Shown: piece by piece, positions 36,001 through 48,707 of the stretch
Position numbering within the stretch: the stretch's first letter is position 1
How the letters are laid out: each line of letters starts with the position of its first letter
From: Gymnorhina tibicen
Lineage: Eukaryota; Chordata; Aves; Passeriformes; Artamidae
DNA: 64,000 nt
Direction: 5' to 3'
Assembly (NCBI GenBank): GCA_013399875.1
Contig: VXAZ01007544.1
Span: forward strand, 219,155 to 283,154
Translations under genes and position numbers: made by a program
The notes under the pieces: model-generated
What the model was told of the DNA's origin: nothing
Database searches by the model: none
What the model saw: the letters and a program-made list of their open reading frames with translations, nothing else

Positions 36001-38883
36001 TTTCCCCCACTCATCCTACAAATGCTTTGGGTTCAGAGACAGTATCTGGTTCATAGCACAGGCTATTGGAATGGAACTGAGACACAAAATTCAGGCAGAT
36101 TCTGTAGCATGGAAAATGCAGAGGAACTGAGGTGGGGAGTTTGACTTTCAGGTTCATTGTTCCATTTTGTTACTCCAACATTGTACCGGACTGCTTTGTA
36201 ATTCAGGCAGAAGAGACTCTTGAGATTGATTTTGATTTTAAAACCTTTCTGAGTATTTGCTAAAAACCAAATCCTGCTCCCAGGAGGAACTGAGTAGGTG
36301 ATGTAGCAGGAACAAGTCTTAAGCTTCTAATTGGTATGAAAGAGAAGGTAATAACGTACTACTCATAGTTTTCTAACAAGAAAAATTAAAGCCATTGCAT
36401 CTTTGTTACCTTTTTATAAATGATGATCAATTAAAATTGCAATTATCAAGCTTCCAGAGAAACTGCTGACTCCCAAAGGAGAAGCTTGTGTTGCAACTCT
36501 ACCTGCTTCAGCTATCCATTGATGGTCATATCCACACAGCACGAATTATTTCCAAAGGCTTAGACTGCCACATTTTGGTGCTTCCATACTGGAAATTTGG
36601 AAGAATCCATTCTTAGAGGTGCTGAACAGCTGCTGTCCCTACTGATATTAGTTTATTCAATAAAGTCCTTTTTGATTCAATCAAAGATAAGGGTTTTGTT
36701 CTCTTTCCTCAGGTGCAGCTCAGGAGAGTGACCATCTTCTAACTTGGACATAAATGAATCATCCCTGCCTCACAGCCATGATTCTCCTTGAATTTTAGCA
36801 TGAATGCTTCTCTTGCTGTTTCAGTCTGCTAAAACCAAGTCCAAGAACTGAATGTAATAAGATTAAGACTGTATAATAAATAATATACCAGAGTTTTATG
36901 ACACAAAATCCTATTACAAATATTACTCCAAGACATGGAATATGATATTGGAAATAAATGTACAGTAAGTTCTTAGTGCATATTGGGACCTATGCATGTT
37001 CCTTATAAAATGCCAGCAATTAAAAGAAAAAGACAACATGTATAGCAGCTTGACGGGGTTTTTTCCTAGTAAGTTGGAATAAAGAAGTATAATGTATTTG
37101 GCAAAGAAAAGCTAACCAGCTTTAGGAGACTGTGTAATCCAATTGCTAATAGATGATTTGTGATTGTTTTCTTGGCATTCCAGAAAATACATAAAGAGCT
37201 TCCTGTGTAGACTAATAGAGAAAAGGGAAATTAATGTATATTACAGCAATATGTGGAAAACTACAAATTATTCTACATAGGGCCAAACCTTGGAACTGCT
37301 CTGTTATTACTGAGGCTAAACTTCCATCCACTCCAGAATGAAGCTTTGACTCAATAAGGAACACAGGAGTTGACTCTAGAAAGATCTGATGTGGTTAGGA
37401 TTTGCTATTGCACTGGTGTTAATTAAGTGGAAGGATTTTTTTTATCAGAAAGATGTTGTGCTGTAAAATTCACGTTTCCAAGTCCTTTTCTGGTAAATGC
37501 TCCATAGAACTTTTCTGCCTCTCTAACAAGCAATGTTAAATTCACAAGTAAGAAAAACCTACCACCTACTGTTACAAAAGAAAAGTGGGACAGAGAGAAT
37601 TTGGGGGTGACTGATGAAAAGAAGACGGGTGGACACGGCTGATGCTCAGTGTCCTATTCCCACTGTCAGAAGCAGAGTATGAGGTCGTGTTGGTCTTTGG
37701 TCTGAACAGCATGAGACTTCTTATATACCTATGGAATACTTCCTATGTGATTGGTACATAGCAGGAATGTTTAACATAGTTAGGGACCATGTCAAGGATG
37801 AATGTGCAAAGTTTAATATGCTATTTGTGGTACTAAGATTACTTGTTTCAGGTTTTGTATGGAGCAATCTGTGCCTATAAAGCCATACAGACTGTGCACG
37901 AACAAGAAGCCTGTATTTGAGATATGGAAAATTACACTACTGGACCACTATCAATTTAAAACAGACATTAATTTTCAATGTTTCAGCCAGCTGAATGGAT
38001 TATTTTATCATTCTTCTACCAGCAGTCCATGATCTCAGAATATCTGAAGAATCTGGGAAAGAGCAATGGCAAGAGCTCCTTTGGACCTACTAATAGGCTT
38101 TAACCAGTCCTTACCAATTTTATCTAGTGCTTAAAATTTTAGCCTGTCTTCCATAGTAAGTATCAAATATTTTTTCTATGATGACTCAGTTGTATTTATT
38201 AATTGTTTAGATAATTGCAATTGTAAATGGAATGCTTCACTGATTCAGTAATTAGGGAGTCTGAATTTGAAATAATTTATTAGGTCTTAATTTATGTGCT
38301 GTGAAATCTGTTAGATCATTTGCTAGTCAGTATGTCTAGAATAAAGGCATTTCTACAAAGGGATTTTAGGGTGAGGGTCACCAGTATAATCAGAAACATA
38401 CTCAGTCTGGCCTCCAGCTAAAGATTATATGCTTTTAAGTGTATTTCTGTTTTGCAAAATGGCCTTTTGAAGACTTAGCCGTTTCAACAAAATTCCTTTT
38501 TTCTATATAAAAAGAGAAAAAGCAATTATTTTGCACTGTTGTTTGACTTCCCACCACCACCACCCTTTCCCCTAGATATAGATGACCCAGCTGATCAAGT
38601 GTGAGAAGTACATGGTTCTCTGCACTGACTTGTCTGAACCTCTGGAATGAAATCTTCAAAGTTAGAAGCAAAAGTTGGCATGAAAACTAAGCAGGGATTT
38701 GATTAAAGATTTGGAGTTACCCACACAATAAATTGAACCAAACTAATTTTTGTCATGTACAAAGGCACACTTATGTTTTCCACAATGTATGGAAGGAAGT
38801 GACATCAGTTGGCTTTCAGTGCTAATTTATTGTATTAATCCATACGCTTATTATAATAGAGGATTTGTCAGTATGTTCACTAT

Positions 38884-38915
38884 AAAAAAACCCCAGCCAG
38901 GACTGGGGCTTTTTT
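38884..38915. repeat. Stem-loop flanked by A and T runs
   Basis: An A-run, then CCCCAG (38891-38896), a 6-nt spacer, CTGGGG (38903-38908), one unmatched base, and a six-T run. It can fold into a stem of about 12 bp with one mismatch. Confidence 0.85.
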
Positions 38916-39106
38916 GTTGTTAAAGTCAGCTGTTACAAATGATATTTGACTGAAGCCTCAAAGCTTGTCTGCTTGTACATGACACTCTGAAATTGAAACC
39001 TTACACTTTGAACGTCTTTAGAAATGTACATGTAGAGAGGTTTAAGGAAAAACATGGGGCTGCTGAATATATTGCTTTGGGCAGGATTATCTGACAAAAT
39101 ATATGT

Positions 39107-39126
39107 GTCTGTACATCAGTACAGAC
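39107..39126. repeat. Perfect 8-bp hairpin
   Basis: GTCTGTAC (39107-39114), loop ATCA, then GTACAGAC (39119-39126). Flanking ATAT sequences extend the stem imperfectly. Confidence 0.85.
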
Positions 39127-41173
39127 ATATGCAGCTGTCTATATTGCAGACTAATGTAGACGTCCATATGTAGATATCAGTATTTCAATTAATCACATAC
39201 TCTACATAACCAAAGAAGAGAGGTGTGATTTATTTTAATCCAAAGACATCAACTATAGAGCAAGATATCGTGTCATAGGCACACCCAAGAGTACCCATAA
39301 AATGGAAATTAAAGGTGACCAAGTTGCAGCCATATAAAGTGAAGTGAAATGAATTTCACAGGAAATGACCTGAAGTTTAACGCTTTGATGGTGCTTCTTT
39401 TATCCAAGGAATAACTTGTTTAGATTTTTTTCCCCCCATTGTTAATGCCTTTTCTTTTAATAGTCAAGGAATGCATTTTTCAGTAATCTCACATATAAAT
39501 ATTTTGTCTCTGGACAAAGATGTAAATTACCATATTTGGATCTATGACCATGGTCAAGAAATGTGCATATTCAGCTTCATTGTCTTCAGTGAAAATAATA
39601 AATTTAAAATACAAAACAGGGGCAAAAGTCTGAGCCTTTCATTCCTCTTTTATTTTTCTTTTCAAAACGAACTCTTCACATAGTAACAGTCATGACCTAT
39701 TCAACCTTCCTTTACTCTATAGTGTGTATTCAGCAGAAACTCCTAATGAACAACAACTCTCCCTGAATATCAATGGTTCAATAAACAGAAGTGATAAGCA
39801 GATTTATTTTTCTGTCAGAAGTCTTCTTCTGGAGCCTGGAAAAAGCTAAAAATAAGTGGAGTGGGATATTAGGAAAAGGAAGAAAACGTGCACATTGGAA
39901 ATAGAGCAGGGTAAAACACAGAGGGAGAAATACAAGTAGTAAACATAAAAAGAATCATTTTAAATGGAAAACAAAGAATACGGAAACACATTTAACTGAA
40001 TTTTATTTGTGCAATCATTTAAAATTTCTCTCAGATGCATTTCAGCTCTTGGATATATTAATAGGATCTGCTGAAACCAGTGGGATAATAATGAAGGGCA
40101 GATTTTCTCTCTCTTAAACTAAATGAGATGGTTATAGTGTTAGCACAATCTGCAACCAGTGAACTTTTCTTGTCTAGGAGCTCCAAGATTAGTTCCTGAG
40201 AAGATCTCTGAGAAGGCAGGCACAGGAAAGACATTAATAAGTACAAATACAACTGTTCTTAATGTCAGCAGATAACAAAAATTTTTTAGTTATTTGCAGA
40301 ATAACTAAAAAAAAAACAGAAAAGAAATTGGATTGGAAGTTGCCAGAAATGTGCTTTAGGAGCTTATGATTTATAGCTGAATTTTATTCCATAACTATAT
40401 AAGTAATTCCTTAAAGAATTATCACTTTTTTTTTTGCCAATGCATCTCATTTATTGTAACCTTCTTTAAGAACTTCTAAGTAAAGTTAGCTGCACAACAT
40501 CAAAAGCCAAAGTAACAGTATGGCCTTCCTCAGAACAAACAAAATGCTTATTGGGAGACAAATATCATGATTATTTCTCTCACATGCTTGCTTTTGTTCC
40601 CTACTTGACTTGCTGCTTCCTGCACTGTTACTACATCACCTGGATTCCCAGGGGTTTTCTAACTCTCAGCCAATAATCCTTGCCAAGGAGGAGGAGGAGG
40701 GAGGGAGTGTTACATTTCTGTGAGAATCTTTGCAGTTTGTTGCCACTGAGTGAATTGGAACAATTTGGCTTTGAGGAAGTGATTTATACACACACATCCA
40801 TCACATATAACCTGCTCTGCTCTGTTAACTCTCTGTTTGATCTCTGGAGGGTTCAGTAGATTAGGGAGGGTCTTCACACAGACGTTTCATTAACAACCAA
40901 TCGCTTAACCTGGCATGACTCCTGTTTGTGCATTTGGACACTTTAAAGAGGGAAGACTAGGGGGAAAAAAAAATGTTAATGGGGATCATTATTTCCCAGT
41001 TCAGGAAACACCAATCATGCTGTTAGAGAGAATTTGCTTCCCATTTCCTTGGTTTTATGTTTTAGACAGTGTGGAAAACAGAATTGAAGTTTACAATTTG
41101 AGCCATTCAAAAACAGTGATCATAATATGTGAATTCTGGAGCACAAAGTATATAAGTAATCAAAGAGCATGAC

Positions 41174-41200
41174 TTTAATTAAATTCATTATTTAATTAAA
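41174..41200. promoter_or_regulatory. Twin TTTAATTAAA palindromes (candidate homeodomain sites)
   Basis: The 10-bp palindrome TTTAATTAAA occurs at 41174-41183 and 41191-41200, separated by TTCATTA. TAATTA-type cores are classic homeodomain targets. Regulatory use is inferred only. Confidence 0.4.
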
Positions 41201-44200
41201 TATCTAGCCATAAGCTGTGGAAACTTGAACATTACAATCTGGTTTAATGAGATGCAGGCCAAGCAGTTGCACTTTTTAAATATTCCAGATTAATGGGTCT
41301 CTGGTTACTGTCACCTGTTTGTCTGTTCAGAGTGGGGGGAGGAATTTGATTGAGTAAAAGGGTTGTTACTATTATAAAACAAAGTTAAAGAACAAAGTCA
41401 GAATCATAGAATAGTATTACTATTCTTGTTATTGGTGAGGAATTTTGAGATATTACCAGCACACAGTTCTGGAAAACATCATCCAGAGTTACAGCAGTGA
41501 CTTCCCATGCAAGCACAGTGCATTGTGTCTCTGCACTCTCTTACAGAAAAGGTATACTCTGTTAATGAAAGGATTACATTTAGTATTTTATTATATCCTT
41601 AGAAACCAAATGACTGGCTTTAAACCAGCAAAGTGCTTACCGTAGTTTTACAGTTAACAAACTAGTGAAAGCATGTGAAATTGGTAATTTCTTGTTGAGC
41701 TGAAGAACATGGAAGAAAATAGGCAAGTATCAGTAAATTTTGGGAAACATGCGGAGAAAGTTGGCAGAGCAACTGTCAGGGTTTATTAGTGGAAACTACA
41801 GCAGCAAGACAAAAATTTTGCAATGATCATTAATATTTATTTCAATAACAAAATATAAAGGACAGTGTTAAATTCTGTCATAATACTTGAATGCTTAAAT
41901 ATTATGTTATTAATGAATACCAGTGGTCCAGTATATCCTAACTCTGCCTATCCCATGCTCTCTATCCCTCACCCCCGAGATGTCCAGAAAAACAGATGTG
42001 CCCTGTAACGTGCCCTGATATTTAAATGATAACAGACTATTGAGTACAAAGCTTTGGAAATTCACTCTCTTTCATATTAAGGTTACAATTCAAGCCCCAG
42101 TGGCATTTGCAAATGTGGTGATAACACACAAGGGAGAGAGATACTGAAGGGAAAGACTGGATTTAGGACTTCATAGACAAAAAGCAGCAACTTTAAATGC
42201 ATAAAGAATTTTATTGGTAGTCTTTTCCTGCAGGATTGTTTCCTGTGTTTCCTTCACCTTTCATTACCTTTCCTTTTAAGCCTTTTCAAGAAACAGTCCC
42301 ATGGTCAGTTTCCCAAAATGAGGAGTCTCTTTCTCATGATGGTAAGGGTATGAGGTATAGTCTTATATGATTAAACTAAAGATTCTCCTAATTCAATAGA
42401 AACCAGAAAATTTTGTATCCATCACAATGTTTTCATTGTCATTAACAATGATATCTTTGGATACATGTTTATTATCTATATACAGACATCCATACCCAGA
42501 TATAACCATATATATCCATGTACTCTTTATATAATTCTGAATTTTCCTCTATTTTCTATGATGATGAATTCCACAACATCAGAAGCAACATTTAGAACTG
42601 CCCTTCACCTTTAACACTGCAACATTCCACCACTGTTTCTCTGATTTTTATCTGTCTCACATATTATCTGTTGTTCTCTCTTATAGTTAAATCACAGCCC
42701 ATGTACCCAGGGCTGACTCTACCAAGCACACGACCTGGGACAAGAAGCTTTATCCATTAGTATGACACAGAATGACAAGCTTCACGTTCATTTCATTTTT
42801 GCTGAAAGTAATTTTATTCCTCTGTTAGAAGGCATGGAAAGAAAAAGGTTGTGATCTATGATTTCTGTATTTAATTTATGTCTTTTACGTATTTGTGGGA
42901 GATTGAATAGCATGCAAGCATTAGGAGATCAAAATCTTAAAAAGTGGCTTTAACAGTTTTGTAAAAGGAGTGTCATTTCCCTTATAGGGTCTTTCCCTGG
43001 TAATATTCTTTGAGCTCATGAAAATCACCGAATACAGGATTTGTTTGTCTATTTGTTTGTTTGCTGTACTGAAATCAAGCTTTCCATGATGATTAACATG
43101 AACAGAAGCCTTTGGAGATTTTATTGCCAGAGTAAGGAATGTCTCGCCTGATCTCTCCTGTAACAGATTTTAGATCTAACCCCTCAGGAAACAGAAAGTA
43201 CATTGTAATGAAATATTGAAGATTATTTTCAGTATGAAATTACCAAAGCCAGATATGGATTTCTGCATTTTCTGGTCATGCATTTCTGGTAAAACATGAA
43301 CCTTTTATTACCTATTTTAACCTGACATTTCATAGTGGTTTATACAAGGATTACCATCAGATGTTGAGCATTAGGATGCATTGGCTTCATAGCTTTACCC
43401 TTAACTGAATGTGCCTCCAGTCTCAACAAAAAGGGACTGGGGTGAAATACTGAAAAGAAGCTGTTAATCCATCCGGGCAGATGTACCCAACAGAGAGAGA
43501 AATGTACTGCCACAAAGAGATAAAGGATGCATATAAGCTTCTGTCTGAAGCTATGTACACTCAGCATGGACTTTTGCTTTAGAAATTAAGACACAAACAG
43601 CATCCATTTTCTATAAAAGATGGTATAAGATTTTCCTTTTGTTATTTGCCAAATGGACACCCACCTTCACCCACAGCCAGCTCACACTGCGTTGAATCGG
43701 GGATTGATGCAGAGATGGAAACAATCAAGGGGAGCTGTGAACACCGCAGCCCATTTCAAAAGCATTCCTTTTCCAGGCCATCAGCTGCAGCAGCAGCACA
43801 GGAAGCCTTCCCTGATTTTACCACTACTGAGCAGCAGCTTGATGGTGTTTATGCATGGCAGGACCCCACCAGCGAGGAGACCCGCAGGTCCAGAGCACCA
43901 GAAGTGACATTCAGGGAAAGGGTACAATTGACAATGGAGCTGTTCACGGCACCAGGGCTGTGAGCCCATCAAGCATCCCCTCTATCATGTTTATTGCTCT
44001 TTATTCAGCTTTAAAGAGGCTTTTTTATCCTGCACAATTTAACTGATATATATGCTTTTCCAATATTTGTCTTCTTCAGCAAATGAACATCAGGTTTGAC
44101 AGACATCAGTGGGTCTAAGGGTTCATGGGTTACATTTATCTTAAAACAATGCTACAAGGCTTATCCAATGCTTCAGCACAGGCTGTCAAACACGTTTGTC

Positions 44201-44837
44201 CTCCCCATTACACTAATTAATGCTGTTGTGTCACTGGGCTCTTCGTGTCCCCCTTTCAGCTCTGTTAAGGGTCCCATAACTTATACTTTCACAGCATAAT
44301 ATGTGATGCTGAAACCATACAGAGAGAGAAGTCTTATGTGTGGCCTCCAGGTGAGCCTGTAACACCATAAATATAACGTTTACCTCAAATCTCACCCTCT
44401 TTCACTTGTGTCTGCTGACAATGCAATAGATTTTACAGTGCTTGCCATGGCAAATAGACATAAACCACAGGAACAGGGTTTTGCTTGATCCTGTGAAAAA
44501 GCAAGGTGGGGAATCTGAAAACCATTATCAAAAGATTAAGATCTGAAAGCAAAAAAATACCAATAGCAATAGTGAAAATGCAGAAGAATTTCCCAAGGGC
44601 TTCCAAAATGTGTTAATGAATAAAGCTTCCCCTGCATGGTCAGTTGATGATGATGTCAAAATATTTTCCATTTTAATAGTAACTCAGAAAGGTACTAAAA
44701 ATAGCTCCTAAATGCAGACTTTGGAGTATCCAAATAACTTTGTTTAAAGGTTTCAAAGACAGCTTGTGAAGGAACCCTTTGGACCATTACTGCTTATTTT
44801 CAGTACATCTTGAAACAATAGAGAAGTTGAAGATATT

Positions 44838-45010
44838 TTAAAAGGGCAAATAAGACAACCTGGGTAATTATAGGCCCGTCACACTGACATTGATCCTAAG
44901 CAAAAGATCTGGCTGGTGCAGGACTTGATTAACAAATTAAAGGAGGAAAATATAATTAATGCAAATCAACACAGTTTACATCAAGCTAAACTGGTAGGTT
45001 CTATGATGAA
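44838..45010 (+). mobile_element. CR1-type ORF2 fragment (degraded)
   Basis: One frame reads NYRPVTLTLI, equivalent to the NYRPVSLTS motif of CR1 reverse transcriptase. It is followed by text equivalent to the segment between that motif and HGF (AATCAACACAGTTTACATCA). Strongly decayed. Confidence 0.65.
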
Positions 45011-48000
45011 ATTACCAGCTTAATTAAAAATAGAATAACAGAAAAATCATATATTTGGGTCTCTTTACAGTATTGATTTGGCACTCCCTTATTTATTTAT
45101 TTATTAGATGAGAAGCCATGGTGACAAAAATGTAGCATAACTCATACCAGTAAAAATATGTGACTGACAGGTCTCCAAACACCCTGCAAATGGACATACA
45201 TCACTGAGAATGTAGGGGGTTTTCCGATCCTCACAAGTTACTTGTATCAAAAAACAGAAAAAAAACCCCTGGAGTGGTACAAGCCACCTCATAACCCAAC
45301 CACAAACAAGTACTTTGATCCTAAATATGGCCACATATATAGTATTACCTCTGAGAATAATCACTACTTCTAGGCTGTAACCTCAACCAGCCTTTGGAAG
45401 AAAAAGGAAAGGGAAAGAGTGAGGGACAGACATATCAAGTTTTCAGCATGATTCCCTACTTTAAAGGCCAAATACCGTCACTGGGCACAGAAGGAAGGGA
45501 GGATGCATTAACTCTGTGCTTGGAGATTGTGCTGCTGAATTTGGAGCACTCCTGGTGCTGGTACAGAGATAAAGAACAATCCTGGAGACTTAGAGTTTGA
45601 GTAGAAGTCATGGGAATGATGTGAGGATTAGAAAATTTACTTCTTTATGAGGTACTTGAGCACTCAGTAAAATAACTTCTGTCAAAGAAATCAATGACAT
45701 GAATGTACTGTATCCCTTAGATACTTATTTAAGGACAAAATTTCATTACAGAGGGCTTTTCAGTCCAGATGAAGATGAAGCTTCCATTTCTATGATCTTA
45801 GGCTAGAAAGGTTAGACCAGCAATAAGATAAAACTCAAAAAATAACTTAGAATAACTTATTGTTTATAGATTCTTTCCTTTCCTCTCTGGCCTATTCCTT
45901 AGACCAATGAACCTTTAACTCTACTCTGCACAGCTGTGCTTGGAGGTGAACATGTTCTCTCTCAAAACTAGTTTAAAGCTGATTAGGTGGTGTAATCTCT
46001 TGTAACATGGAAGAAAAGGATTGTAAACCTCCTAGGCAGAAGAAAAAACGTGCTTTTCATTCTTCTGTAGCTCAGGTAATGCTCTAACCACCCATCTACA
46101 GGGCAAAAGCTATCACTGGTAATGATACCACTTTTTTGATGAGAAATGTAGCATGTTGCTACATTTGATGTGGAACACAGTTATCTGAGAATACCCCCAT
46201 CAGCCATTTTCTAAAAGTAATACAGGCAATTTAGACAGAGCGGAATATTTAGCTTGTGGTCCTTGAATATGCACTGAACAGACCCCAACTTCTCCACTGT
46301 CCTATTGATCCACTTTTGGTTACTTTCTGAAGGAAGATTTCAGGCTCCTGAAAACCCTGCAGTTCAGTAAGGAAATTATTTGCAGAACTGAGACAATTTT
46401 GGACTTAGCATCAGAAAAATAATTTTCAGGACATCAGGAACTCTACATTAAAATCAAGCTGCACTTCAGTGCTGTTCTAGGTCTCATTCAGAATCCTTTA
46501 TGTTCCACTGTGGGTGCAATTTTTACCTTGTAATCAATTCAAAAATGCACTTGGAAGAAAAAAACTCAGTAGAATAAACCCATGTGTCTTTACATACAGA
46601 TTCGAACACTGTCTTCTCAGATCATGATTTTCAAAGAAAGGAGCATATAATAAAATAAATGTGCATTAGTACAATGATCTATAATTTTGCATCATTACAT
46701 AAATATATTCATATCCACTAGGTAACTTCCTGTAGATCTGAAAATGAAAATTTTAAATCTATATTTTCACTCTTCTCTTTTAAAAAAAATTAAACTTGAA
46801 AACAAAACTTACATATAGGTCTTCCTATGTCAGTGCAAGATTAGACGGAGCACACAGTCCAGTAGCACTCAGCAGGAGTCCTGAAAATACTGAATACAGA
46901 CCAGAATTTCCTACCTGAACTTCACAATTCTTTGCTTTTATATTTTATTCAGACCCTTACCTTTATTTAAATGGGCTTTTTTGATTGCATCTATAAAATA
47001 TTTAAGTTTAATATATACAGCATCATTATCCTACATTGTGAAAAGCATAAAAGTATATGAAAGTAATAGCCTCCTTGACACAGAAGAGGATTAATATGTA
47101 CGAATTGAATTTTTCTGTGGTCTGTGAACTCACATTTCATGGAGACACCAAATTTATAGATGGAGAAAATCCCTCATCCAATTTGAACTTCATAGAAGCT
47201 TACCAAATAAACATGAGGGATGTGTGCTCCTAGAATCACCTTTGCAAATTAAATTTCAGGATGGAGATCATTAGAGAGTATGCTTGCAGGAGTGATTTTT
47301 TTTTTTTTAATAATGTTACAATTTTATTTAGCACATGAGAGTTTGGTGTTTTTTCTCTTGCTTCAGAAAGTTAAGTTGCAGTGCACATTACAGAAAAAAA
47401 GCATTTTTTCAATTGTTTAGCAACATAGAAAGCAATGTAAGCTAAAGGATGATTTTTGTCATCAGTAATTCAGTATCTTCTAGACTTCTGTGACTCAAAA
47501 ATTCCATGAAAAAATGTGCTGCTAAAGGCACAAGCATTTAAAATCTATTATCATTAGCATCTTTAAATAAATCCCCTGTATTTGAAAAAAAACCAACAGT
47601 GCATAGCAGCATTTTCACACAGCCCTTTTGGGGTACCTCCATGATCCTGATGCCACCTATCTATAAGGCACAGTGGCACACAAAGACATCTTAAAACGTG
47701 ACCATCCAGACTGCTTCTCACTTTTTGAAATAGATTTTTGAATAGTAATTTCTGAATTTTTCTCCAGTACCTATGTAGAAAGTCAGCTGGATTCCAATAG
47801 TCATGTTGTTCCACTGCTCTCTTTCAGCATGTCAGCAAGAGTAGAGTTTTATTTGGCTACAATTCCTTAGCTAAGTATTCCTTAGCTGATTTAGATCAAA
47901 TAAAATGACAGCAAAGGAATGTTGAGGCAAACTAAACTATCCAAAGGCAATTTTTGAAATTTTCCATTTTGAAAACATTTTCAAATATATATGGGTACAA

Positions 48001-48409
48001 TTAAAACTCACATCCAGTACAACAGCAGAAAATTAGGCCTAAAGAACAGCAGGGGCTATAATTCTTTGTGAGGGTCCCTCTCACAGGCTGCAATGTCATC
48101 CTCAGCTAACACATGGGAGCAGTCAAGCATGTGATCTGGGACTCTTAGAGGCAATAAAACAGGCTGTGTCCTCCCACTCTTCTTCAAGGGTGTATCAATG
48201 CACACTTTGTTAATAAAAATCAGCAATCCCTCATATTCACCCCACCCATCCAGGAGACTTCGTTCCACATGAAGTATGACTGGTCTCGGTCAGACCCATC
48301 CAGGCTGACCTCTTGCTCCAAATCTGTCAGTCTGGATACACAATAAAACACCACTTACTTGCTCTGCCCTCAGCTGCTACTTCTGAACCAGAGAACAAAG
48401 GAAAAGGAA
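45011..48409. other. Intergenic, no gene seen
   Basis: AT-rich sequence with short T-runs (for example near 47297). No repeat was recognised with confidence. Open frames are short and unremarkable. Confidence 0.6.
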
Positions 48410-48707
48410 AAACTGGAAAGGAACTTTTTTCAAGGACATGTACTGATAGGACAAGAGAAAATGGCATTAAAGCGAAAGAGGGAAGGTTTAGATTAGATAT
48501 TAGAATAAATTCTTTATTGTGAGGGTGGTGAGCCACTGGCACAGGTTGCCCAGAGAAGTTGTGGATGCCCTGCAGTGTTCAAGGCCAGGCTGGATGTAGC
48601 TTTGAGCAACCTGGTCTAGTAAAAGGTGTCCCTGCCCAAGGCAGGGCATTAGAACTAGATGATCTTTTAGGTCCCTTCCAACCCAAATCTTTCTATGAAT
48701 CTGTGAA
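48410..48707 (+). mobile_element. CR1 LINE 3' end, 5'-truncated, well preserved
   Basis: About 300 bp in plus orientation: GACATGTACTGATAGGACAA, then TAGATTAGATATTAGAATAA, then GAGGGTGGTGAGCCACTGGC, AGGCTGGATGTAGCTTTGAG and finally GTCCCTTCCAACCCAAATCT. This is the full standard order of the avian CR1 3' region and the least diverged CR1 copy in the window. Confidence 0.95.

Larger units (their letters stand above)
36001..44837. other. Intergenic unique sequence, candidate regulatory elements, no gene seen
   Basis: No clear CR1 element was seen across nearly 9 kb. It contains two small perfect hairpins (38884-38915 and 39107-39126), a regulatory-looking stretch at 40840-41340, and a GC-richer 105-codon open frame at 43646-43963. 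Confidence 0.5.

Noticed and set aside
38884..38915. Rho-independent bacterial terminator
   Set aside because: The window is vertebrate nuclear DNA and no transcript ends here. Kept only as a structural curiosity.
47563..47814. 83-codon minus-strand frame suspected to be a DNA-transposon fragment
   Set aside because: I could not match it to mariner or hAT transposase motifs. No terminal repeats were visible.
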